Shown here piece after piece: positions 7,692-17,103 of a DNA stretch of 56,771 bases. Position 1 is the stretch's first letter. Every line of letters starts with the position of its first letter. The stretch comes from Hungateiclostridiaceae bacterium UBA1305 (GTDB taxonomy: Bacteria; Bacillota; Clostridia; Acetivibrionales; DTU013): contig DBTX01000078.1 of assembly GCA_002307275.1 (NCBI GenBank), forward strand, positions 134,036 to 190,806, read 5' to 3'. The position numbers were made by a program, and so were the translations under genes. The notes under the pieces were generated by a model. It did no database searches. It worked only from the letters and a program-made list of their open reading frames with translations, and was not told the origin of the DNA.

Positions 7692-10022
7692 TTAATTTCC
7701 CCATCTCACCGTTGCAGTATTCCCACCCTCTGTTGAGGTTCTGGTATATACTCCGGAATAGTCATTGATTGAATCAAATCTTATCGTATATGTTTTTGAG
7801 GCGTCAAGTTCATCGAAGCGCAGGATGAGAGTTTTAGCGTCCACATAGGTGACACCTATCGGCTGCATTTTTATGGTCTCTCCGTCATCGGTATATTCCA
7901 GCGTATAATTCGCAGTACTGATATTATTCATATCAAATGCTATCTCCAAAGTGAATGCCAGCTTTACGGCATCTTTCGAAACTGTCACGGCATCAGCAAT
8001 CTGCGGATCCACAGCGCTGTAACTGCTGCCGTCAAATTCCTCGCTGAGTAAGGATGACTTGGTTCCTGCAGAATCCTTAAGGCCGGTCACATATACCTTA
8101 TATTCTTTTGAAGAGCTGAAGGTTTTATCCTCGGGCAGATACAGCTTAACCAGATAATCCCCATATGTATCGTCATAATATGCTTTTGCCGGAGCTGTGT
8201 TGAAGGAGCTGTCCGATACTCCCTTTATCGTATAATTATTGGTATCGGTTGCGGTAGATTCATCAAGCGCTTTATTGAATTGCAATACAACACAATTGTT
8301 ATAATCTGAATCCGCACTGCTGATTTCCAGTTTTGTACTTTCAGAGGAGTAATCTCCTGAGAAAGAAAAAGTTTCTTCTTCAATGAAGCTTTGATTGTAT
8401 ATATCCGGGATATACTCCATCTTTAGTTCATAATCCTCATCATCATCAAGGGAGGAGGCCAGTGAAAGCACTACTGTTCTGCCGCTTTTACTGCCAGTAC
8501 CTGTTTTTACGGCATTCGTTACTGCAATTTCCTTGTCATTCTCATCATATACGGAATAATTCAAATATTTCTCAGCCCATTTGGTATTAACATCATTACT
8601 GAAAATAACACGTACTGTTGTACTCGTTAATGCTTTAACGGACGAAACCGTTAACTCACCGGTATCTGCCGATGTAGTTACAAATTCAATTGTTTCACCG
8701 GATCCCTCTCCAAGCTTTACACCGTAGCTGCTGGTCAGCTTTCCGCTTACATTAAGGCTAAACTCTTCACCCTGGGTCAGCTTTACATTGTTCAGATAGA
8801 TGGATACCGCGTTATCCTCGGATTCCAGTTTCTTAGCAGTAATATTCTGAGAGGAAGCTGCAACATAAGTATCTCCATTTTTCTGCAGTTCATAATATGC
8901 CGCAGATTCACAATTTGAATTTAATGGCTGAGTAAAATATACATTAATGACATTTGCCGCTTCCTGAACAATTTTACTGATTTTGAAGAAATCCGAGGTG
9001 ACCTGCTGCCTTACATAACCTGTGAATGTGCCGGTCAGTTGTCCGGAAATATTTCCTTCAGTGTCCCTTACACTTTTAATTGTAATCGTGTAACTCTTGC
9101 CGGGTGTTTGACCTGATGTTATTATCTGAATCTTGTCATTTGAACAGGCAGCCGATTTTACTGTAAGTGCTGCTGTAGTAACTGCCGAGGTTGTGACTGC
9201 CGAAGTGGTGACTGCCGAGGTTGTAGCTGCAGTCGTTTCAATAATTGTTATGTCGGCAGTATTTACACTTTGAATATCTTCATTCAGATTTATTTCAATA
9301 CTATCGTAACCAGTTGCAGTTATCTGGTCGATCTCCGATAGTTTGTCAGCTCCGAGAATGCCACTTGCTGTTACGACGTCATGGGTAAATGCTCCTTCAT
9401 CTACAAGCACAAATATCATTTTCGTCGTTGTTCCCTTTTTCAGGGCATTCAACGAGTTGAAAATCAGCTTAACGGCACCAGAACGCAGGTAATTGCTGTT
9501 ATCCTGGGTCTGGGAGGAGTAAGCCTGATCTGTAACTACTCCTGCTGAAAATGCTTTCTGGTAGACATTACTCCAGTCAAAGTCCGTATTATAAACATAG
9601 CCAATTGCGCATAAGACCATTTTGATAAAGGCTTTTTCACTTACATAATCATTTGGAGCAAAACTTCCGTCAGTGTAACCACCCATAATATTATACTGGG
9701 TGCAATAGCCGACGTATGGAGCATACCATTCCTTGGAGGGTACATCGGTATATTTTGTAGATTTCAATTGTTCCGCATTTTGTTGGACAAAGTTTTCCTT
9801 GCCCAGCATACGGATAATTAGTGCGGCGGCCTCGGATCTCTTGATTTTATTATTAAGAAGATAATCCCCATTGCTGCCCTGCAATATGTTAAGTTTGTTC
9901 AGTGCAGTCGACATAGTATTAATGTCGGTCGATGAAGTTTCGGCGACAACAGTATCCGTCATAAGTGTCAATAATATAGTTGTAATTAGCATGATCGAAA
10001 GAATTTTGGATATAAATTTCAT
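7692..10022 (-). CDS. SLH-domain surface protein with Ig-like repeats
   Basis: A 776-aa exported protein. Signal peptide about 1-28 (ILLTLMTDTVVA/E). Residues about 35-200 hold three degenerate SLH modules, the clearest being YTDVPSKEWYAPYVGYC followed by MGGYTDGSFAPNDYVSEKAF, which should anchor it to wall polymer. A short Thr/Ser linker with repeated TSAVT units follows near residue 260. The rest is a string of SwmB/Ig-like beta domains (repeated motifs such as VRVIFSNDV and VVLQFNKALDE), typical of clostridial S-layer-like proteins. The start is the ATG at 10022 with an AGAGG site; an upstream in-frame ATG lacks one and would spoil the signal peptide. Architecture resembles the 990-aa S-layer-like protein at 44730-47702. 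Confidence 0.88.
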   Translation of the reverse strand: MKFISKILSIMLITTILLTLMTDTVVAETSSTDINTMSTALNKLNILQGSNGDYLLNNKIKRSEAAALIIRMLGKENFVQQNAEQLKSTKYTDVPSKEWYAPYVGYCTQYNIMGGYTDGSFAPNDYVSEKAFIKMVLCAIGYVYNTDFDWSNVYQKAFSAGVVTDQAYSSQTQDNSNYLRSGAVKLIFNSLNALKKGTTTKMIFVLVDEGAFTHDVVTASGILGADKLSEIDQITATGYDSIEINLNEDIQSVNTADITIIETTAATTSAVTTSAVTTSAVTTAALTVKSAACSNDKIQIITSGQTPGKSYTITIKSVRDTEGNISGQLTGTFTGYVRQQVTSDFFKISKIVQEAANVINVYFTQPLNSNCESAAYYELQKNGDTYVAASSQNITAKKLESEDNAVSIYLNNVKLTQGEEFSLNVSGKLTSSYGVKLGEGSGETIEFVTTSADTGELTVSSVKALTSTTVRVIFSNDVNTKWAEKYLNYSVYDENDKEIAVTNAVKTGTGSKSGRTVVLSLASSLDDDEDYELKMEYIPDIYNQSFIEEETFSFSGDYSSESTKLEISSADSDYNNCVVLQFNKALDESTATDTNNYTIKGVSDSSFNTAPAKAYYDDTYGDYLVKLYLPEDKTFSSSKEYKVYVTGLKDSAGTKSSLLSEEFDGSSYSAVDPQIADAVTVSKDAVKLAFTLEIAFDMNNISTANYTLEYTDDGETIKMQPIGVTYVDAKTLILRFDELDASKTYTIRFDSINDYSGVYTRTSTEGGNTATVRWGN

Positions 10023-10196
10023 ATTGTAAGACCTCTTTTCTTTTGTTTTATCTTTATTCCTTTTACTTGATGTAATCGCTTTATGCATTCATAATATACT
10101 GTAGAGGAATCTTATGTATCCTTTTCATTATACCAATTCTGCCAAACAATAACCAGTTCTTTGACGTTATTAACTCAAAAATAGTTCCGGCAATTT

Positions 10197-10300
10197 GTTA
10201 CAGGTCAGAGGCAAAAATGAAATATTTATTGTGTATTGGTAGAATATTGCGCATTTGCTTACTTTGTATATAGTGTAACAATAAACTTCTGACCTGTAAC
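10197..10300. repeat. long-spaced inverted repeat
   Basis: GTTACAGGTCAGAG at 10197-10210 is mirrored by CTTCTGACCTGTAAC at 10286-10300, matching at 14 of 15 positions with a 75-bp spacer. Each arm also abuts the same direct sequence CGGCAATTT (about 10188-10196 and 10300-10309). It could be a mobile-element footprint (MITE-like) or a pair of operator sites. Confidence 0.6.
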
Positions 10301-10323
10301 GGCAATTTTACAGCAAAATACAC

Positions 10324-10354
10324 AAAAAGACTGCCTCCACTAAAGAGACAGCCT
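10324..10354 (-). terminator. rho-independent terminator after the TolC-family pair
   Basis: On the minus strand AGGCTGTCTC pairs with GAGGCAGTCT (ten pairs including two G-T wobbles, 7-base loop) and is followed by TTTTTG. It lies 20-50 bp past the stop of the gene ending at 10374. Confidence 0.65.
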
Positions 10355-10373
10355 ACTGTTGCTTACAATCACA

Positions 10374-11483
10374 TTATAGTCTATCTAACATATTGTCCAA
10401 CTCAATTTTCGTATTGTTAAAGTCGGTTATTGAAGTCAAATTTGAAAATTGGGCATCCAGATACGCTTCCTGGGCAGACATTAAAACTTCTTTGTTTACA
10501 GTTCCCTTGTCATACTTGGTTTGTGCAGTGGCAAGCTTCTTTTCTGTCAACACCGTATATTTTTCGGCAAGCCCCACGTTATCAAGCGCATTTAAAACTG
10601 TGTTATACTGGTTCTTTACTTTTGCGTCAAGTGATGACTTGGCTGTCAGCAAGTCCAATTTGGCTTCTTCCAGATCAAGCACCGCACCATCATAGGTATT
10701 GTCGCCCTTCTTGTAATGCTTCGCGGCAATATCCATCGCAGTCTGTGCAATATCAACCTGTATAGCAGCCTTGGTAACAGAAGTCTCTGTCTTGTATAGA
10801 TCGCTCAATACCGTATTTACATCAGATTCTTTAAATGCCGCTTGCTTCAGTTCGGTTGAAATACTGACCGGATCCGTATTCAAAGACTGGTTGAGTAATT
10901 TCTTAAGGTCGAGGTAAAGAGAGTTCAGATTTTCTTTGGCGCTTGTCAGATTGATCCTGCTGCTCTCTACAGTATATTCGGCAGAATCCACCTCGTCCGC
11001 TGTAACCGTAGCAGCATCGTACCTTGCTTGCGCCATTTTCAGCCGGTCTTCCGATATGACCAGTTTTTGTTCCTGAAGTTCAATCTCTTTTAAAGCAAGC
11101 AGTATATTCATTGCATTTTTATATACATCTGCTTTTAATTGGTTTAAATTATCCTGCTTGACCAGCTTTGCATTAGCAAGGTTCAGCTTGCTCTCCATCG
11201 GTTTTGTAACGCTGAGAATCGTGTCGCTCATGGAGGTTGTGTCTGAATATACCGTTCTCGTAGCCATTTCCATCTTTTTAATGTCCACATCGTCTATAAG
11301 AGCCTGTCTACTGTTCTTAACCGCCATTTCCTGCAATTGCGCAATCGTATATGCAACGCCGGGAATAAGAGAGGAGCCCTCTGAAGAAGCAGCCGATGCG
11401 TCTCCGGTCGTCTCTGCCGCAGCCGGAATACCCAAAGTAAAAATCATAACCGACAATAATATCATTAAAATTAATTTTTTCAT
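10374..11483 (-). CDS. TolC-family protein (second of a tandem pair)
   Basis: A 369-aa exported protein: signal peptide about 1-25 (SVMIFTLGIPAAA/E), then long alpha-helical coiled-coil stretches with heptad-like Ala/Leu spacing, as in outer membrane efflux (OEP/TolC) proteins. Typical features are LQEMAVKNSRQALIDD near the start and LNSLYLDLKKLLNQ in the middle. TolC proteins form exit ducts for RND pumps in diderm bacteria. In monoderm clostridia homologues exist but their role is unclear, perhaps a periplasm-like wall-space scaffold. The ATG at 11483 has an AAGAGGTG site that overlaps the stop of the gene before it, so the pair is co-translated. Shorter than E. coli TolC, as usual for Firmicute members. 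Confidence 0.8.
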   Translation of the reverse strand: MKKLILMILLSVMIFTLGIPAAAETTGDASAASSEGSSLIPGVAYTIAQLQEMAVKNSRQALIDDVDIKKMEMATRTVYSDTTSMSDTILSVTKPMESKLNLANAKLVKQDNLNQLKADVYKNAMNILLALKEIELQEQKLVISEDRLKMAQARYDAATVTADEVDSAEYTVESSRINLTSAKENLNSLYLDLKKLLNQSLNTDPVSISTELKQAAFKESDVNTVLSDLYKTETSVTKAAIQVDIAQTAMDIAAKHYKKGDNTYDGAVLDLEEAKLDLLTAKSSLDAKVKNQYNTVLNALDNVGLAEKYTVLTEKKLATAQTKYDKGTVNKEVLMSAQEAYLDAQFSNLTSITDFNNTKIELDNMLDRL

Positions 11484-11493
11484 ATAGCACCTC

Positions 11494-12648
11494 TTAATAT
11501 TCCGGTCCGATACCGGTTGCATTGTTGAATTTCATTATCTTTGTGTTGTAATCAAAAAGCATCAGATTATAGGAATTTTCCACCTGCTGCAGCCCCAGTT
11601 CGCTTTGTGTCAATGTGTTCCTGGAAATCATTCCCGCTTCATATCTTTCCTTCATTTTATTATGGCTGCTCTGCTGCAGCTTCAGCGTGTTCCCCATGTT
11701 ATTCAGGCTTTTCCCAGCCTTAATGACGTCGGTATATGCATTTCTCACTTCATTTGCAACAATCAACTTTTGCTCTTCCAGATCCAATTTCAGGTTTTCA
11801 ATCTCCGTCAGCAGCGATGCATAGGTGTCCTGATCCGTCGTATTCATTTTGTACGCGGTACCTGCTTCCGTCAGCTTCTTGTCCAGTTCCTTCAATGCAA
11901 TCTGCTTCTGCACATCTACAACATCAAAACGGCTTTTTAAAGCAATCTCAACATATTCATCCACAGGCTTCCAATTAGTATTTTTGAGAGATTCTCCATA
12001 GGTTATCTGTGTGTATTGAGTACTCGAAGGTAACCCCGCAAACTGGTTAAAGGTTCGGACTGCATTTTCATAATTCCGCTGCGAAGCGTCTTTCGCTTTC
12101 TGAGCCTTCAGTAAATTATAATCCGATTCCTCCAGATCCAGCTCGGTTATGATCCCGTTCTTCAGCTTCAGCTGGTCCTGATGGTTGACATCCGTTGCAT
12201 ACTCCAACTGTCTCTGCTTTAACTCCAAATCCTCCTGAGCGTTGTATACCCCCAGAAAAACACTGCGTAAGGCAGCATTCAGAGTGTTTTGGGTGATCGT
12301 TAGTTTATCTGCTGTTGCCTCCCATACATATTTGAGCTGCTCCGGAACAAACTGTTGATATTTCGTTAAAGTATCCCGGGTATCAGCGTTATAATGATAA
12401 TAGTATTCTTTGTTTTTATATGTATACGTCATCCCATTGACATCCTTACTTTTCCATTCCAGCCTGGCACTTTCATACTGCTCCTGTGCGTCTCTCTCCG
12501 CCCTTTGCAGTTTTTTTACGGTATTGTTGTTCAATGCCAGTAAGGATTTTGCCCGTTCAAATGAGAGTGGCCCAGCGGAATCAGCTAAAACCTGGGCAGG
12601 GAATAACAACATTATTACAGTAATTGTTAATGCAATCAGTTTTCTCAC
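11494..12648 (-). CDS. TolC-family protein (first of a tandem pair)
   Basis: A 384-aa exported protein with signal peptide about 1-22 (LLFPAQVLA/D) and helical OEP repeats: LSFERAKSLLALNNNTVKKL at the start of the first repeat and a second set after about residue 200. It resembles the next gene in layout but is not a close copy, so an old duplication is likely. It lies 111 bp after the truncated RND pump gene and 10 bp before its sister. The expected partners (membrane fusion protein, full pump) are missing, so its present function is open. The start is the ATG at 12648, preceded by an AGGAGG-like site. Confidence 0.82.
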   Translation of the reverse strand: MRKLIALTITVIMLLFPAQVLADSAGPLSFERAKSLLALNNNTVKKLQRAERDAQEQYESARLEWKSKDVNGMTYTYKNKEYYYHYNADTRDTLTKYQQFVPEQLKYVWEATADKLTITQNTLNAALRSVFLGVYNAQEDLELKQRQLEYATDVNHQDQLKLKNGIITELDLEESDYNLLKAQKAKDASQRNYENAVRTFNQFAGLPSSTQYTQITYGESLKNTNWKPVDEYVEIALKSRFDVVDVQKQIALKELDKKLTEAGTAYKMNTTDQDTYASLLTEIENLKLDLEEQKLIVANEVRNAYTDVIKAGKSLNNMGNTLKLQQSSHNKMKERYEAGMISRNTLTQSELGLQQVENSYNLMLFDYNTKIMKFNNATGIGPEY

Positions 12649-12759
12649 ATTGCTCCTCCTTTCGAATAAATAGTGAAGGTATTACTTGAATTCTCTAAAC
12701 TAATATACTTATTATATATTAAAAAGTCTGCATAGGATAGATCGTTATATTTTCCAGAT

Positions 12760-13213
12760 CTAGAGTCTCCTCTGCTTTATCCCGGGTTCAGCTGAGGATG
12801 GCCTGACAAACTTTTTTTTCAAATCATCAATTAAGCTGTAGATTACAGGTACTACGAACAAGGTTAGAATTGTAGATGTTATTAGTCCACCGATTACAGC
12901 ATATGCCATTGGTGCACGCATTTCAGTACCTGTCCCCTTTGCCAGCGCAATAGGAAGCATTCCGAAAATCATAGCAAGGGTTGTCATCAGGATGGGCCGC
13001 AAACGTATCGTACCCGCCTCCACCAGCGCATTGTCACATTCTATCCCTTTCCTGCGTCTCTGCTTTGCAAAGTCAATCAGCAAAATTGCATTTTTAGCAA
13101 CCAGACCCATAAGCAATATGATTCCCATAAGAGAAACAATACTAAGCTCACTCGTAGCAGATCAAACAAATGATTAAACCAATCCAAAAACTTTCCTATA
13201 AACGTCTTATTTG
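12760..13213 (-). pseudogene. RND efflux pump (HAE1/AcrB-type) gene remnant
   Basis: Residues from ELSIVSLMGIILLMGL through AKNAILLIDFAKQ to VVPVIYSLIDDL are unmistakably the last about 130 residues of an RND permease (end of the second membrane bundle). A normal member has over 1000 residues. Upstream, at about 13160-13208 in another frame, minus-strand sequence reads NKTFIGKFLDWFNHLFD, which resembles the loop before TM7 of the same family (FxxWFNxxFD). This suggests an internal deletion joined these two pieces out of frame. A TGA lies in the C-terminal frame just upstream of the homologous part. The 5' half and any membrane fusion protein gene are gone. No functional pump can be made. Confidence 0.8.
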
Positions 13214-14314
13214 CTAGGCATAGTGCCCGCTGACACTGCCATTCATGTATACTTTCAGATCCTTCCTTTCTCCGTATCTTACAATATTACCGAAAAGGTT
13301 TCCAAAAACCCGACGTATCATATGTTCATTAATCGTAAAGCGATGGTTCAGGTTGAAGGAATGTTTCCATTCCAGTTCATAGTCAAGTCCGGATAATTCA
13401 GTTTCATACTCCGCAGCAATGTTTTCAAACAGTTTCACAGCTTCAACAGGTTTCATTTCTATTATTTCCAGTTCAAGCTCATCCCGTGTAAACCTGGAAA
13501 AATCATTGATTAAATCCGTAATATGTCTGGATTTCTTTAGAATTAAAGCATAGTATTCCTGCTTTTCCTTTTCTGCAAGATCTTTCTGTATGGCAAGCAG
13601 TTCCACAAAGCCATTTATTGTCGTCAACGGAGTCTTTAAATCATGGGCAATAGCCGCTATCATATCGATTTGTTCCCTGTTTGCCTGATGAAGCCTTTCC
13701 TCCATCCCATTGAAATGATTGTACAGTTCTCCAATTTCATCCTTCCTTTTTAAGTATCTGGAGCTGTGGGAGCGCCCAACATTTACACTTTCCAGTCTTA
13801 AATTCAACAGCTGCATCGGTTTTGTAATATTATAGTGTAAATACACTGTTAATATAACAAACAGAAGACCCATTTGAATAAGCATAAAGATACTCACTTC
13901 GTATATTTGCCAGATTAATTCCTTTCCATAGGTATGCCTGAGCACCTCTAAAAAAAACGCTGCCTTGCTGTCATTTGTTTTTACAGGAACATAGTACTTC
14001 GACAATCCGAATTTGTAATAAGCCTTGGGATAAGACAGTATTTCTTCTGATAAATCATAATTATATAACTTAAGTGAGATATCCTGATTTTCCGAAATCA
14101 GCTTCAAATAATCGCCAATTTCATTCATATCCGGATACAACCTGGTGATGTCCTCTGCTATTTTTATATAACCGGCAGCATAGTTGTCTTTTATTTTGTA
14201 CCCGTTAAGCGGTTCTTGATGCATTACGAAATTTTTTATATATAACACACTTGAAACACTTATCAATACAAGCATCAGCAGAAATATAAAAGGAAGCTTT
14301 ATTTTCAGCTTCAT
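13214..14314 (-). pseudogene. sensor histidine kinase truncated in its ATPase domain
   Basis: Two membrane segments (about 10-27 and 145-165) flank an extracytoplasmic sensor; then come HAMP, a HisKA domain with the phosphoacceptor His in AIAHDLKTPLTTI, and the start of a HATPase domain. The reading stops about 25 residues after the N box (RRVFGNLFGNIVRYGE), so the G1, F and G2 boxes needed for ATP binding are absent. The break lies exactly where RND pump remnants begin, so a deletion removed the kinase 3' end. The start overlaps the regulator stop codon by four bases (ATGA). It could at most act as a phosphatase or dominant-negative partner. Confidence 0.8.
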
Positions 14315-15024
14315 ACAGATTCCTTTCCTTCAACATACTTATACCCTACGCCCCATATAGTTTTAATAAAATCATACTGACTTCCAAGTTTTTTACGGAT
14401 ATTTTTTATATGTACCGTCACAGTGTTTATTTCACCGTATTCATCGCACCAAACGTTTTCGTATATCTGTTCCCTGGTTAACACATTGTTGGGATGCTGC
14501 ATCAGGAAGGATAGGATTTGAAACTCCTTGGCCGACAAATCAAGTTTCTGCTTATTCAAAAAAGCTTCAAATGTATTATCATTCAAAACCAATGGCGAAA
14601 TAACTGTGTGACTATTGATATCAGTATCCTTCCTAAGGTCGGTCCATTCCTTGTACATCCGGTCCATCTTCCTGAAATGAGCTTTAATCCGGGTGGTAAG
14701 CTCCTGAATACTGAAGGGCTTTGTCATATAGTCATCCGCGCCTATTTCAAGCCCTATAATCTTGTCTATGTCACTGTCGCGCGCACTCAGAAACAGGATG
14801 GGGATGTTATAGCTTTTTCTGATGTTCCTGCAAACTTCAAAGCCATCCATCTCAGGCATCATAATATCAAGAACTATAAAATCCATATGTTTTTCTTTCA
14901 ATAGAGACAAGGCTTCTTTTCCTGAATATGCAGAAATCACATCAAATTGTTCGTATTTTAAGCTCTTCATAATCAGCTTTACAATATCCTGATCATCATC
15001 TATGATTAAAACCGTTTTCCCCAT
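14311..15024 (-). CDS. OmpR-family response regulator
   Basis: A 237-aa two-domain regulator: receiver about 1-120 with D9-D11 and phosphoacceptor D53 in IVLDIMMPEMDGFEV, and K in MTKPFS; a winged-helix DNA-binding domain about 140-232 (SAKEFQILSFLMQHPNNVLT, then VHIKNIRKKLG). It is co-translated with the histidine kinase that follows. That kinase has lost its catalytic end, so this regulator may be orphaned or phosphorylated by other kinases. It probably once controlled the efflux genes downstream. Confidence 0.9.
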   Translation of the reverse strand: MGKTVLIIDDDQDIVKLIMKSLKYEQFDVISAYSGKEALSLLKEKHMDFIVLDIMMPEMDGFEVCRNIRKSYNIPILFLSARDSDIDKIIGLEIGADDYMTKPFSIQELTTRIKAHFRKMDRMYKEWTDLRKDTDINSHTVISPLVLNDNTFEAFLNKQKLDLSAKEFQILSFLMQHPNNVLTREQIYENVWCDEYGEINTVTVHIKNIRKKLGSQYDFIKTIWGVGYKYVEGKESV

Positions 15025-15154
15025 TATTTTCGCCTACTTTTCCTTCATCCCAGTACTTTTCTTTATTATAGCAAAGACAAATAAAGCAAATATAAAATAA
15101 ATATAAAAAATAAAGAAGAATTCTAAATATTCAGATTCAACAATAATTTACGGC

Positions 15155-15181
15155 AAAAGCGGCCAAGATATTCTCAGCCGC
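15155..15181 (-). terminator. rho-independent terminator of the glycan locus
   Basis: On the minus strand GCGGCTGAGA pairs with TCTTGGCCGC (ten pairs with two wobbles, loop ATA), followed by TTTTG. The stem overlaps the stop codon of the CapD-like gene at 15174. Confidence 0.65.
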
Positions 15182-17018
15182 CATTTTCCGCTTTATTATA
15201 GGTGGGAACTATGGATTTAATATATTCTGATATATCATCATTGCTTGATATGGTTATTTCCTTCAGTATATCCAGTTCTCTTTTCAATAAGCCCAAATCA
15301 GTAGAGATCGGATGCGCAATGAATATTTTATCATTTCTTGTTGCCTTTAACCCTTCTTCGGCCATCAGCAATTCTTCATACAGCTTTTCGCCAGGCCTCA
15401 GCCCTGTAATCTCTATCTTGATATCCTCATCCGGTTCAAAGCCTGAAAGCTTTATCAGTTTTCGTGCCAGATCGTATATTCTTACAGGCTGTCCCATATC
15501 CAGTACAAATATGTCTCCGTTCTTTGCCATCGCGCCTGCCTGTATTACGAGCTGAGCCGCTTCCGGAATCGTCATGAAGTATCGGATAACATCAGGGTGT
15601 GTAACGGTAACAGGTCCTCCCTGTTCGATCTGCTTCTTAAAGAACGGTATGACGCTTCCGTTGCTCCCCAGAACATTTCCGAACCTCACAGCCGCAAACT
15701 CGGTCTTGCTATGCTTTCCCATCGCCTGAATAATCAATTCGGCGATCCTTTTGGTCGCACCCATGATATTCGTGGGGTTGACCGCTTTATCCGTGGAAAT
15801 AAGCACAAATTGCTTTGCCTTGTACTTATCTGCACATTCAGCTACATTCAGCGTGCCGAATACGTTATTCTTGATGGCTTCCGTCGGGTTTGCTTCCATA
15901 AGCGGCACATGCTTGTGCGCAGCCGCATGAAAAACAACATCAGGCATATATTGGGCAAATATACTCTCAAGCCTGGGCTTCTCCCTGATATTAGCTATGA
16001 CCGATACGAGCTTCAAATCGGGATAAGCATAAATCAACTCATTCTGAACATCAAAAAGGTTATTCTCATAATTGTCCAACAGTACAAGCTCCGCGGGATC
16101 AAAAGAAGCAAGCTGCCTGCAAAGCTCCGAACCAATTGAACCGCCTGCTCCCGTCACCAATATGGTCTGACCCTTCAGATAGGTCGATATCTCTTCAATA
16201 TCCAGCTTTACCGGTTCACGCCCCAGAAGATCCTCAATATCAACATCCCTGACCTTCTGCATTACAACGGATTCATCAATCAGCTGGGAAACAGAAGGCA
16301 GTATCTTTACTTTACAGTCCGTCTCTGAACAAATATTGAATATTTCATTTATATCTTTACGCACTGCTGAAGGGATTGCCAATATAATCTCATCAATATT
16401 CTTTTTCGTTACAACCTTGGATATCAATTCTCGTCCGCCCAGAATCGGAACTCCGTTTATTTCCCTGCCGGCCTTTTGAATGTCATCGTCAATGATCGCA
16501 ACAGGCTTGCTTTTCAGTTCATTATGCGCAAGCATTTCCTTGATAATGATGGCTCCGGCATCGCCGCCGCCGATAATGAGTATACGCTTCTGATCCTTTA
16601 ACTTGATGACCTCTCCCTTGATGACTCTTCTAAATACCCTGTAACTGAGTCTGATACCGCCAATCAGAATAATATCAATCATCAGTGTAATGATAAATAT
16701 GCTTCTGGGAACGCTGGCCCTTGTAAGGAATACATAACCGAGCATGATGATATTCCCGGCTCCCGCAGCCAATCCTACCTTTGTCAGCTCATATACACCC
16801 GCATATTTCCACAAAGACTCATACAGTCTGAAAGCAAGGAAACAAATCATTTTAATAATTGTAGCCACTATTGCAAGATGCAGCATATCTTCCTTAAAAT
16901 AACTGTCAATGCCTGCCCAACTGCCGTCAAAGCGCAGTAAATAAGCCGCCAGAAACGATATATTAATAAGGATGATATCCGGTATGATCAAAGCATTCGC
17001 TCTTATTCTCTGTTTCAA
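15174..17018 (-). CDS. CapD/PglF-type membrane NDP-sugar 4,6-dehydratase
   Basis: A 614-aa protein with four N-terminal membrane helices (within about 10-135), a CoA-binding-like Rossmann domain (IIGGGDAGAIIIKEML) and a C-terminal extended SDR domain with NAD motif GAGGSIGSE at about residue 295. The SDR core has STDKA and, instead of YxxxK, MGATK, as in retaining UDP-GlcNAc 4,6-dehydratases (PglF, WbpM, CapD). The product would be UDP-2-acetamido-2,6-dideoxy-4-keto-glucose, precursor of QuiNAc or bacillosamine. No dedicated 4-reductase or aminotransferase is seen in the window. The start is TTG at 17018 with a GAGGT site. It is the last gene of the locus and lies beside the initiating transferase. 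Confidence 0.9.
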   Translation of the reverse strand: MKQRIRANALIIPDIILINISFLAAYLLRFDGSWAGIDSYFKEDMLHLAIVATIIKMICFLAFRLYESLWKYAGVYELTKVGLAAGAGNIIMLGYVFLTRASVPRSIFIITLMIDIILIGGIRLSYRVFRRVIKGEVIKLKDQKRILIIGGGDAGAIIIKEMLAHNELKSKPVAIIDDDIQKAGREINGVPILGGRELISKVVTKKNIDEIILAIPSAVRKDINEIFNICSETDCKVKILPSVSQLIDESVVMQKVRDVDIEDLLGREPVKLDIEEISTYLKGQTILVTGAGGSIGSELCRQLASFDPAELVLLDNYENNLFDVQNELIYAYPDLKLVSVIANIREKPRLESIFAQYMPDVVFHAAAHKHVPLMEANPTEAIKNNVFGTLNVAECADKYKAKQFVLISTDKAVNPTNIMGATKRIAELIIQAMGKHSKTEFAAVRFGNVLGSNGSVIPFFKKQIEQGGPVTVTHPDVIRYFMTIPEAAQLVIQAGAMAKNGDIFVLDMGQPVRIYDLARKLIKLSGFEPDEDIKIEITGLRPGEKLYEELLMAEEGLKATRNDKIFIAHPISTDLGLLKRELDILKEITISSNDDISEYIKSIVPTYNKAENGG

Positions 17019-17103
17019 TTGACCTCACCTGCTCTCTAATCTACCTTCACCAATTTTAATTATTGCAAAATCTCATACTTATTCCTATGTCCCTGTTCCC
17101 GTT

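Larger units (their letters stand above)
10023..10373. other. 350-bp intergenic region with SLH-gene promoter, inverted repeat and terminator
   Basis: No gene is supported here. It contains an extended -10 promoter for the SLH gene (TGGTATAAT on the minus strand, -10 at 10132-10127, without a clear -35), the inverted repeat at 10197-10300, and the terminator of the tolC pair at 10324-10354. Confidence 0.6.

Noticed and set aside
13842..13857. TGTAAA-N5-TGTTAA, another WalR-consensus match
   Set aside because: It lies inside the histidine kinase coding sequence with no promoter elements, and is probably chance within an AT-rich membrane-helix codon run.
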